This document shows, in pieces, positions 1 to 5,826 of a stretch of DNA of 7,668 nucleotides; the stretch's first letter is position 1; each line of letters begins with the position of its first letter. Origin of the DNA: Chloroflexota bacterium (GTDB lineage Bacteria > Chloroflexota > Limnocylindria > Limnocylindrales > CSP1-4); assembly GCA_027346765.1 (NCBI GenBank), contig DAIERN010000061.1, positions 1 to 7,668 of the forward strand. The letters are read 5' to 3'. A model generated the notes under the pieces. That model made no database searches. It was not told the DNA's origin and worked only from the letters and a program-made list of their open reading frames with translations. The position numbers and the translations under genes are program-made.

Positions 1-2
1 TG

Positions 3-143
3 CTCAGCAGTGGCGACGACTACGCGGACTCGGCCAAGCCCCAGATCGACTGGGACGACAAGGTATCCCGTGAGGCACTCATCGACAGCCGGGCCAAGGA
101 CGCTTATGCATGTCTGGGCCTGCTCGACGGGCGCGATCTCGAC
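3..143 (+). mobile_element. possible IS1182-type transposase fragment fused in frame to the M16 gene
   Basis: Seen: the first ~46 codons of the open frame contain [18 protein letters not shown], then [17 protein letters not shown] and LLDGRDLD. Known, from memory of the family: IS1182-group transposases of high-GC bacteria carry a stretch of the type 'GDDY...KP..DWDD...REALVD...DA.A.L..LDG..L' before their catalytic domain. Such a stretch is not part of M16 peptidases. The change to M16-like sequence falls around 126-152, where both families plausibly have an 'LDGRxLDxxV' segment. I infer either an assembly join at a shared short sequence or a genuine remnant. No inverted repeats or target duplication are visible in the window. 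Confidence 0.4.
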
Positions 144-476
144 GCGGCGGTCGAGGCGATCCTGGTCGAGCTGCGGCGCATGGTCGACGAGCCGGTCGCG
201 ATCGATGAGCTTGACCGCGCCCGCGCGTACGCGAGCGGCCGCCTGGAGCTGCGCCTCGAGGAGAGCCGCCATCTGTCAGCCTGGCTGGGTGTCCAGGAGG
301 CGCTGCACGACGGCGTGCTGACGCTCGACCAGGCGCTGACGGAACTGAACGAGGTAACACCGGCGGGCATCCAGGCGCTCGCCGCGAGGTTGTTCACCAC
401 GGATCGTCTGGCCGCGGCCGTCATCTCGCCGCGCGGCACCACCAAGAGCCTCGAACGCGTTTTGCATCTGAGCTAG
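3..476 (+). CDS. M16 family metallopeptidase (processing-peptidase type), C-terminal part, 5' truncated by window edge
   Basis: Seen: an open frame enters at base 3 and ends at TAG 474-476 (157 codons visible). From about codon 43 on it reads like the C-terminal half of M16 (insulinase/mitochondrial-processing-peptidase-like) proteins: a [10 protein letters not shown] helix, then [32 protein letters not shown], a [14 protein letters not shown] segment and a final strand AAAVISP. Known: in this family the HxxEH zinc site lies in the N-terminal half, which is outside the window, so activity cannot be judged. M16 proteins degrade or trim peptides. The stop is 10 nt before ndk, so the two are probably co-transcribed. 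Odd: codons 1-42 lack the expected M16 'SSV...Y.D.G...V.AG' approach and look like transposase sequence (separate entry). The M16 call for the C-terminal part is fairly firm; the real N-terminus is unknown. Confidence 0.75.
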   Translation, partial: LSSGDDYADSAKPQIDWDDKVSREALIDSRAKDAYACLGLLDGRDLDAAVEAILVELRRMVDEPVAIDELDRARAYASGRLELRLEESRHLSAWLGVQEALHDGVLTLDQALTELNEVTPAGIQALAARLFTTDRLAAAVISPRGTTKSLERVLHLS

Positions 477-486
477 AGGGAGTCCT

Positions 487-939
487 GTGACCGAACGAAC
501 ACTGATCCTCATCAAGCCTGACGCCGTCCAGCGCCAGCTCATCGGCAAGATCGTCGACCGCTACGAGGCGCGCGGACTGCGCATCGTGGGCATGAAGCTG
601 GTCCACGCCGACCGCGCGCTCGCTGAGCAGCACTATGCCGTCCATCGCGAAAAGCCATTCTTCGCTGGGTTGGTCGAGTTCATCACGTCCGCGCCGCTCG
701 TCGCGATGTGCGTCGAGGGGCCCAACGCGATCGCCGTGTGCCGCGAGATCAACGGCAAGACGCGGCCGCACGAGGCGGCGCCGGGCTCCATCCGCGGCGA
801 CCTCGCGCTTGACACGGGCCACAACCTGGTCCATGCGTCCGACTCGCCGGAGAACGCCGCCGCTGAACTCGCGCTGTGGTTCAAGCCCGCAGAGCTGCTC
901 GACTACGCGCGCGACATCGACCGCTGGGTCCTCGACTGA
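487..939 (+). CDS. ndk: nucleoside diphosphate kinase
   Basis: Transfers the gamma-phosphate of ATP to nucleoside diphosphates through a phospho-histidine intermediate, balancing NTP/dNTP pools in the cytosol. Seen: 150 residues, the usual family length. It opens with the typical first strand [12 protein letters not shown]; Lys10 and Tyr50 lie at expected positions. PGSIRGDLA precedes the active-site signature NLVHASDS, with catalytic His116 followed by the SDS turn. The loop that is usually 'GATNP..A.PGT' reads [13 protein letters not shown], a common type of variation. Start: GTG 487, with AGGGAG (477-482) 4 nt upstream. The stop of the preceding M16 gene overlaps this ribosome-binding site, so translation may be coupled. 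Downstream it converges on lepB. Nothing suggests loss of function. Confidence 0.96.
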   Translation: MTERTLILIKPDAVQRQLIGKIVDRYEARGLRIVGMKLVHADRALAEQHYAVHREKPFFAGLVEFITSAPLVAMCVEGPNAIAVCREINGKTRPHEAAPGSIRGDLALDTGHNLVHASDSPENAAAELALWFKPAELLDYARDIDRWVLD

Positions 940-966
940 CCGCCGAGTCCTTGCTCTCGTTCGGCA

Positions 967-989
967 AGTTCCGACCCACAGTCGGAACT
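967..989 (+). terminator. hairpin downstream of ndk, possible terminator
   Basis: AGTTCCGAC (967-975) pairs perfectly with GTCGGAACT (981-989) across a CCACA loop, 28 nt after the ndk stop. It lacks a T-tract (CGACCTTGATTTGG follows), so it is at best a non-canonical terminator. It could instead protect a 3' end or be a protein-binding palindrome. Confidence 0.4.
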
Positions 990-1015
990 CGACCTTGATT
1001 TGGCTCCAGAGGCCC

Positions 1016-1040
1016 AAATCGGGCACCCCGATGCCCGTTT
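1016..1040. terminator. possible bidirectional terminator between ndk and lepB
   Basis: CGGGCA (1020-1025) and TGCCCG (1032-1037) form a perfect 6-bp stem around CCCCGA. It is flanked by AAAT on the left and TTT on the right, so each strand sees a GC stem followed by a short T-rich run. This suits the space between two convergent genes. The short T-runs make it weak. Confidence 0.35.
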
Positions 1041-1190
1041 CTGGCGCCGACTTGCGCGTGTCGGTCGGTAATTGGCGTGATCTGGCCCCAAATCGGGTCC
1101 AGCTCACGCACCACGGTCGGAATCGAGCACAGGCGGCCGGCTTCGATCGGTAGCCGTAGCCGCGCCGAGCTGGGCGTCTGGTCGACAGCG

Positions 1191-1952
1191 CTAGGGAGTG
1201 GGCGCGGCAGTTGGCAGGGGAGAGGCAGCCGGGACGTTCGGGTAGGTCGGCGTCTGCAGAATGCCCAGCGTGTTGAGCGGCCAGTAGCGCAGCCACGCCC
1301 GGCCAATGACATCGCGGATGCAGATCATGCCGATCTGGTCGGAGCGTGAGTCGGTCGAGTTCATCCGGTTGTCGCCCATGACGAAGAGTCGGTCGGCCGG
1401 GACAGTCCAGTCGGTCTGATCTGACAGCGGGGTTGTCTCGACGCCGCGGATGTACGGCTCATTGAGAGTCACGCCGTTGACCTGAACGTTGCCGCCATCC
1501 AGCTTGACCTTGTCGCCGGGCTCGCCGATGACGCGCTTGATGTACGGCGTCACGTCGGTGAAACCGCCGGTCACATCTGATTGACACGTGTTCTCGCGCA
1601 GGACCGGGTTGAAGACCACGATGTCGCCGCGCGAATAGGAATCGAAGTGGGGCGACAGCTTGTCAACGAGCACGTACTGATTCGGCTCGAGCGTGGTGCG
1701 CATGCTCTCCTGCTCGACCCGGTATGGCTGGGCGACAAAGCTCTGGATCAGCCAGAAGATGATGATCGTCAGGACAAGGGTCTCGGCGATCTCGATCAGG
1801 CATCCGAGGGGACGACGGCTCACAGGCGAGGGAGTGTAGCCGCGGTCGCTGAGAGTCGCGGGAAGCGTCGGCGGCGCTGTTTGCTCTGGTACACTCCCGC
1901 CGCTTCCCCCGGCCTCAGAGAGGCTCGTGCCGGCGGGTAGATCGCGTCCCAT
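1191..1952 (-). CDS. lepB: signal peptidase I
   Basis: Membrane-bound Ser/Lys protease that cleaves signal peptides from exported proteins on the outer face of the membrane. Numbered from ATG 1952 (253 residues): a hydrophilic Gly/Ser/Pro-rich cytoplasmic head of about 50 residues and one membrane segment at about 53-74 (ETLVLTIIIFWLIQSFV). Box B follows with nucleophile Ser83 (QESMRTTLEPNQYVLVDK), then SRGDIVVF, general base Lys139 in YIKRVIGEPGDKV, and box E GDNRMNSTDSR (193-203). The tail is Pro/Ala-rich. An in-frame TTG at 1964 would add four residues; ATG is preferred, although neither has a clear Shine-Dalgarno sequence. Odd: the usual Pro of SMxPT is Thr86 here. It is transcribed divergently from hppA and converges on ndk. 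The family call is firm. Confidence 0.95.
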   Translation of the reverse strand: MGRDLPAGTSLSEAGGSGGSVPEQTAPPTLPATLSDRGYTPSPVSRRPLGCLIEIAETLVLTIIIFWLIQSFVAQPYRVEQESMRTTLEPNQYVLVDKLSPHFDSYSRGDIVVFNPVLRENTCQSDVTGGFTDVTPYIKRVIGEPGDKVKLDGGNVQVNGVTLNEPYIRGVETTPLSDQTDWTVPADRLFVMGDNRMNSTDSRSDQIGMICIRDVIGRAWLRYWPLNTLGILQTPTYPNVPAASPLPTAAPTP

Positions 1953-2023
1953 CAGGACACACAACTACGGGTTGCCGGCCGATTGCGCGCCGCACCAAAC
2001 AACCAGCAGGAGGCATTCCGAGG
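1953..2023. promoter_or_regulatory. divergent lepB/hppA intergenic region
   Basis: This 71-bp gap between two divergently transcribed starts must hold or adjoin the promoters for both genes. I see no convincing -35/-10 pair on either strand. A TACACT at 1890-1895, inside the lepB 5' coding part, could be a -10 for hppA, but it has no matching -35. The call rests on gene orientation only. Confidence 0.35.
2008..2013 (+). promoter_or_regulatory. ribosome binding site of hppA
   Basis: A full AGGAGG lies 10 nt before GTG 2024. It supports that non-ATG start. The resulting N-terminus leads directly into the first hydrophobic segment (LQWIIPIAGLAAVLFAGYLA), as expected for the family. Confidence 0.75.
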
Positions 2024-4243
2024 GTGGTACTCGCCAGCGCGCTTCAGTGGATCATTCCGATTGCCGGCCTTGCGGCCGTCCTCTTCGCCGGGTACCTGGC
2101 GCGGGACGTGCTGCGGCGCGACACCGGCACCGACGCGATGCGTGACGTTGCCAGCACTATTTATGAGGGTGCCGTCGCTTTCATTCGGCGCCAGTACACC
2201 ACGATTGGGCTTCTGGCTCTTGGTGGCGCGGTAATCATCGGCATCGTCATCTACCTCGTAGAGACGCCCGATGTGGCTGACGTGCCGTCGCTGGCGGGCG
2301 CGCCCATCGCGATCATGACCGCGATCGCCTTCCTCGTGGGCGCGGCGTGCTCGATGGCGTCGGGCATCATCGGCATGTTCATCAGCGTCAAGTCCAACGT
2401 CCGCACCGCGGCCGCCGCGCGACGCAGCCTCGTCGAGGCCGTCCAGGTGGCCATGCGTGGTGGCGCGGTCTCCGGCTTCCTCGTCGTGGCCTTGAGCCTG
2501 CTGGGCGTGTGGGGCATCTTCACCGCCTACAGCACCTTCGTCGGCAACGTGACCGTTGCCCAGGCCCCGTTCCTCATCGTCGGCTTTGGGTTCGGCGCCT
2601 CTTTCGTCGCGCTCTTCGCCCAGCTGGGCGGTGGTATCTACACCAAGGCGGCTGACGTCGGCTCCGACCTCGTCGGCAAGGTTGAGGCGGGCATCCCGGA
2701 GGACGACCCGCGCAACGCCGGCGTCGTCGCCGACCTCGTGGGCGACAACGTCGGTGACTGCGCCGGCCGCGGCGCGGACCTGTTCGAGTCGACGGCCGCC
2801 GAGAACATCGGCGCGATGATCTTGGGCGTTGGCGTCTTCGCCATCGCCTCCGTTGCCGGCTGGCCCAGCCCAGAGGCGTGGATCTTCTTCCCGCTCGTGG
2901 TGCGCGGCTTCGGCCTGCTGGCCACGATCGTGGCCATCTTCTTCGTGCGCGGCCGCGAAGACGAGAACCCCATGAACATGCTCAATCGCGGCTACTGGGT
3001 GACCACCATCCTGTCTGTCGTGGCGCTCGCCTTCGTCACTTACGTGATGATGAGCACCGGCACCTTCAACGCCGGCGCGAACGGCATCCCGACGTGGATC
3101 TGGTTCTTCGGCTGCGGTGTGGTCGGCCTCGCCACCAGCGTCGCCTTCGTCTACATCACCCAGTACTACACCGCCGGCTCGTTCCGCCCGGTGCGCGAGA
3201 TCGCTGAGGCGTCCAAGACCGGCCCGGCGACCAACATCATCTCCGGCACTGCGGTTGGCTTCGAGACCACCGCCGTGACCGCCATCTCGATCGGCCTCGC
3301 CCTGTTCCTGAGCCACTGGCTGGGGTCACAGGCCTTTGCCAACGACCCGCAGAGCGCGGCCATCGGCGGCATCTTCGGCACCGCGGTAGCGACGATGGGC
3401 ATGCTCATGACGACGGCCTACATCCTCGCCATGGACACCTTCGGTCCCATCACCGACAACGCCGGCGGCATCGCCGAGTTCAGCCGCTCGGAGGCCAGCG
3501 CGCGCGAGATCACCGACCGACTCGACGCGGTGGGCAATACCACCAAGGCCCTGACCAAGGGCTACGCGATCGCGTCGGCGTCGCTGGCGGCGTTCCTGCT
3601 CTTCTCGGCGTATATCTCCAAGGTCAACCTGATCCAGACCAACCGCGGCGGCAAGCTGCTCACGTCGATCAACATGGCTGACGTCTCAGTGTTTATCGCC
3701 GCGCTCATGGGCGCGATGCTGGTGTACTTCTTCAGCTCGCTCGCCATCCGCGCCGTCGGCACCACCGCCCAGTCGATCATCGTCGAGGTGCGCCGCCAGT
3801 TCCGCGAGATGCCGGGCATCATGGATTACACCCAGCGGCCGGACTACGCGCGCGTCGTTGACATCACCACGAGGGCAGCCCTGCGGCAGATGGTTCTGCC
3901 GGGCGTCGTCGCCGTGGCCACGCCGATCATCGTCGGCCTGCTGCTCGGTGCTGAGGCCGTCGCGGGCCTGCTGATGGTCGGCACGATCGCGGGCGTCCTG
4001 CTCGCCACCGTCCTCAACAACGGCGGCGGTGCGTGGGACAACGCCAAGAAGTACATCGAGTCGGGCCACCTCAAGGATGCCGACGGAAACGTGATCGGCA
4101 AGGGCACGATGGCGCACGCCGCGGCAGTCGTGGGTGACACGGTTGGAGACCCCTTCAAGGACACCGCCGGCCCGTCGCTCCATGTCCTCGTGAAGTTGCT
4201 GGCGACGATCACCCTCGTCCTTGCGCCGCTGTTCATTCGTTAG
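2024..4243 (+). CDS. hppA: membrane-bound proton-pumping pyrophosphatase, K+-independent type
   Basis: Hydrolyses cytosolic pyrophosphate and uses the energy to pump cations out across the membrane. Seen: 739 residues with many hydrophobic segments; about 16 membrane helices are usual in the family. Substrate-site motifs are intact: DVGSDLVGKVEAGIPEDD at about 210-228, DPRN, then DLVGDNVGDCAGRGADLFES, and near the C-terminus GGGAWDNAKKYIE and VGDTVGDPFKDTAGPS (about 702-717). Subtype: VGNTTKALTKG puts Lys508 and Thr511 at the two positions that are Ala and Gly in K+-dependent enzymes. By established rules this marks a K+-independent enzyme. Since known Na+ pumps of this family need K+, proton transport is inferred, although automatic annotation often says 'sodium-translocating'. 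It heads a likely hppA-uppP-argR transcript. Confidence 0.96.
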   Translation: MVLASALQWIIPIAGLAAVLFAGYLARDVLRRDTGTDAMRDVASTIYEGAVAFIRRQYTTIGLLALGGAVIIGIVIYLVETPDVADVPSLAGAPIAIMTAIAFLVGAACSMASGIIGMFISVKSNVRTAAAARRSLVEAVQVAMRGGAVSGFLVVALSLLGVWGIFTAYSTFVGNVTVAQAPFLIVGFGFGASFVALFAQLGGGIYTKAADVGSDLVGKVEAGIPEDDPRNAGVVADLVGDNVGDCAGRGADLFESTAAENIGAMILGVGVFAIASVAGWPSPEAWIFFPLVVRGFGLLATIVAIFFVRGREDENPMNMLNRGYWVTTILSVVALAFVTYVMMSTGTFNAGANGIPTWIWFFGCGVVGLATSVAFVYITQYYTAGSFRPVREIAEASKTGPATNIISGTAVGFETTAVTAISIGLALFLSHWLGSQAFANDPQSAAIGGIFGTAVATMGMLMTTAYILAMDTFGPITDNAGGIAEFSRSEASAREITDRLDAVGNTTKALTKGYAIASASLAAFLLFSAYISKVNLIQTNRGGKLLTSINMADVSVFIAALMGAMLVYFFSSLAIRAVGTTAQSIIVEVRRQFREMPGIMDYTQRPDYARVVDITTRAALRQMVLPGVVAVATPIIVGLLLGAEAVAGLLMVGTIAGVLLATVLNNGGGAWDNAKKYIESGHLKDADGNVIGKGTMAHAAAVVGDTVGDPFKDTAGPSLHVLVKLLATITLVLAPLFIR

Positions 4244-4279
4244 CCAGCGCGAGCCGCCGCCGACTAGCGACACATAGAT

Positions 4280-5107
4280 ATGGACACGATCCTTCAAGCG
4301 ATCGTCATTGGCATCGTGCAGGGGCTCACGGAGTTCCTGCCGGTGTCGTCATCGGCGCACCTCATCCTGGTGCCACGGGTGCTGGGCTGGGATGACGCGT
4401 TCCTGCTGAGCCCAGCGTTCGACGCGACGCTCCACCTGGGCACGCTGGTGGCGCTGATCGCCTACTTCTGGCGCGACCTGTGGCGCTACCTGGTGGCGTT
4501 CCTGCGGCTGTTGCGCGACCGTTCGATCGGCGGTGATGTGGACAAGAAGATCGCGCTGCTACTGGCGATCAGCGTGGTCCCCGGTGCCATTCTGGGGGTG
4601 GGCCTCGAAAGCTTTGTCGACACGTTCTTCCGCGAGCAGCTGCTCGTTGTCTGTGCGCTGCTGGTCGTGGGTGCCGTGATCCTGTTTGTGGCCGAGCGCG
4701 CCGCGCGTCACACGCACGACATGGAGGAGCTCACGCTCGCCCAAGCGCTGGGTATCGGCCTCGCGCAGGCGCTAGCCCTCTTCCCGGGCATCAGCCGCTC
4801 AGGGATCACGATCTCAGCCGGTCTGTTGCTGGGCCTGAAGCGCGAGGCCGCCGCGCGGTTCTCATTCCTGATGGCGACGCCGATCATCGCCGGCGCCGGT
4901 CTGTGGAAGCTGCGCGAGCTACTCAGTGGCAGCGCCGGATCGTTCGATTCAGCGGCGCTCGCCGCCGGCCTCATCGCAGCCGCGGTTTCCGGTCTCGCCG
5001 CGATCTGGTTCCTGCTCGCCTACCTGCGCCGCGCGTCGACCGACGTGTTCGGTCTCTATCGCGTCGCCGCCGCGATCGTCTTCGGGGCGTTGCTGATCAT
5101 GCGCTGA
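4280..5107 (+). CDS. uppP: undecaprenyl-diphosphate phosphatase (UppP/BacA family)
   Basis: Dephosphorylates undecaprenyl diphosphate to the monophosphate lipid carrier for peptidoglycan and other envelope polymers; overproduction gives bacitracin resistance in known species. Seen: 275 residues, strongly hydrophobic with several membrane helices. The first family motif is QGLTEFLPVSSSAHL (residues 14-28), with Glu18 and the Ser triplet 23-25 plus His27. The second is FPGISRSGITISAGL, with Arg173 and Ser174 at the expected active-site positions. Start ATG 4280 gives the normal N-terminus, with the motif beginning at residue 14, but there is no good Shine-Dalgarno sequence. It lies 36 nt after hppA with no obvious terminator between, so it may depend on translation from upstream. 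Both neighbours handle phosphoanhydride turnover; a functional link is inference. Confidence 0.96.
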   Translation: MDTILQAIVIGIVQGLTEFLPVSSSAHLILVPRVLGWDDAFLLSPAFDATLHLGTLVALIAYFWRDLWRYLVAFLRLLRDRSIGGDVDKKIALLLAISVVPGAILGVGLESFVDTFFREQLLVVCALLVVGAVILFVAERAARHTHDMEELTLAQALGIGLAQALALFPGISRSGITISAGLLLGLKREAAARFSFLMATPIIAGAGLWKLRELLSGSAGSFDSAALAAGLIAAAVSGLAAIWFLLAYLRRASTDVFGLYRVAAAIVFGALLIMR

Positions 5108-5156
5108 TGGCTCGCCTGGCCGGGCGAACGAGGCGAGGTCCACAATTGGGGACGCG

Positions 5157-5633
5157 ATGGAAGTAATGAAGCGGCTGCGCCAGCAGCAGATCCGCGACCT
5201 GCTGGGCACGCGCGCGATCGCGACCCAGCACGAGCTTGCCGCCGCGCTGCGCGAGCGTGGCTTTCGCGCCACACAGGCAACGGTCAGCCGCGACGTTGCC
5301 GAGATGGGCCTTATCAAGGTCAGCCGCGACGGCTCGCGCCACTACTCTCTGCCGCCGCGTTCCGGGCCACCTGAAACCAGTGGCGACGAGCGGCTGGCGC
5401 TGATCCTGCGCGACCTGCCCATCGCCGTGCGGCCCAGCGGGCTGATGCTGATCGTTCGTGCCGTGCCCGGCTCGGCGCACGCCATCGCCGCGGCGCTCGA
5501 CCGGACCGGCTGGCCTGAAGTGGCCGGCTCTATCGCGGGTGATGACACGGTTTTCATCGCCTGCTCAGATCGCAAAGCGCTCGACCGGGTTCGCTCGCGC
5601 CTCGTCCAATTGGCGAGCCTGAACGCTGGCTGA
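5157..5633 (+). CDS. argR: arginine repressor family transcription factor
   Basis: Arginine-responsive hexameric regulator of arginine synthesis and breakdown. Seen: 158 residues in two domains. The N-terminal winged helix (about 5-60) holds the recognition helix ATQATVSRDVAEMG, with Ser44/Arg45, followed by LIKVSRDGSRHYSLP. After a short linker, the C-terminal oligomerisation and arginine-binding domain (about 75-158) has VPGSAHAIAAALD and SIAGDDTVFIAC, with Asp129/Asp130 at the arginine-contact position. Start: ATG 5157 with GGGGA 4 nt upstream; ATG 5166 is a less likely alternative. Odd: no arginine-pathway gene is in the window and I see no ARG-box palindrome before this gene or its neighbours, so its targets are elsewhere. 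It may be co-transcribed with uppP (49-nt gap). Confidence 0.93.
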   Translation: MEVMKRLRQQQIRDLLGTRAIATQHELAAALRERGFRATQATVSRDVAEMGLIKVSRDGSRHYSLPPRSGPPETSGDERLALILRDLPIAVRPSGLMLIVRAVPGSAHAIAAALDRTGWPEVAGSIAGDDTVFIACSDRKALDRVRSRLVQLASLNAG

Positions 5634-5643
5634 CTGAGCCTCC

Positions 5644-5665
5644 GCGCGCACTGAGTGGTGCGTGC
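5644..5665 (+). terminator. hairpin after argR, possible terminator
   Basis: GCGCGCAC (5644-5651) pairs with GTGCGTGC (5658-5665), eight pairs including one G-T, around TGAGTG. It starts 10 nt after the argR stop. No T-tract follows (TGTCACAAG), so it is a weak or non-canonical terminator. Its position at the end of the likely hppA-uppP-argR transcript supports the call. Confidence 0.45.
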
Positions 5666-5826
5666 TGTCACAAGTACCGCAATGGGCCTACCAGCGGTCC
5701 CGGAGCGGTCCGGTCGGGCAGTGGCCCAGCAGGATGAGAGCGGTGTAGTCGGACCAGTACCTGGGTACTAGTGCGTCCCGGTATTCGGCCTATTCCGTAA
5801 TCGCGCCGCCCAGCCACGATGCACTC
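5666..5826 (+). promoter_or_regulatory. upstream region of the subtilase gene with repeats and an operator-like palindrome
   Basis: This is the leader of the S8 gene. It holds AGCGGTCC twice with an 11-base period (5693-5700, 5704-5711) and a partial third copy, AGCGGT, at 5739-5744. A small hairpin CCGGA-GCGG-TCCGG (5700-5713) is bracketed by TGGGCC/GGCCCA (5683-5688, 5723-5728). A near-perfect palindrome lies at 5753-5772. The AT-richer part 5780-5805 (TATTCG, TATTCC, GTAATC) may hold a -10, but I cannot choose one. Confidence 0.4.
5753..5772. promoter_or_regulatory. operator-like palindrome
   Basis: AGTACC-TG-GGTACT (5756-5769) is perfect. The arms extend to 5753 and 5772 with one mismatch (C5755/A5770), giving nine-base half-sites separated by two bases. 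It lies 54 nt before the subtilase start, where a dimeric regulator would bind. The regulator is unknown; the site is not an ARG box. Confidence 0.4.

Larger units (their letters stand above)
940..1190. other. convergent intergenic spacer rich in inverted and direct repeats
   Basis: This non-coding stretch lies between the 3' ends of ndk (plus) and lepB (minus). It contains the perfect hairpin 967-989, a second dyad 997-1003/1014-1020 (GATTTGG...CCAAATC), a third hairpin 1020-1037, and an 11-base direct repeat CCCAAATCGGG at 1013-1023 and 1087-1097. TCGGAA-containing segments recur at 983-988 and near 1115-1125. The second and third dyads share bases 1014-1023 and so cannot form together. Long open frames crossing this region have no recognisable protein features. 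It probably serves transcription termination from both sides, or is a degenerate intergenic repeat element. No RNA gene is recognisable. Confidence 0.5.

Noticed and set aside
881..1312. Minus-strand frames running across the ndk/lepB spacer
   Set aside because: They overlap the 3' ends of both confident genes, show no recognisable domain, and owe their openness to GC content. The spacer is better explained by its dyads.
1881..1895. Promoter for hppA using TACACT at 1890-1895
   Set aside because: There is no -35 element at suitable spacing and it lies inside the lepB coding region, so the match may be chance.
1953..1964. TTG start at 1964 for lepB
   Set aside because: It adds only four residues before an in-frame ATG at 1952 and has no supporting Shine-Dalgarno; ATG is the simpler choice.
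1952..3316. Long 454-codon open frame on the minus strand opposite hppA
   Set aside because: It is the antisense shadow of hppA: low-complexity, rich in Asp/Glu/His/Arg/Gly, without any domain, while the plus strand carries unmistakable pyrophosphatase motifs.
4244..4279. Possible terminator between hppA and uppP
   Set aside because: The 36-nt gap shows no convincing inverted repeat or T-run; read-through is more likely.
5108..5156. TCGCC...GGCGA dyad between uppP and argR as a terminator
   Set aside because: The stem is only 5 bp in GC-rich sequence with no T-run, which is expected by chance at this base composition.
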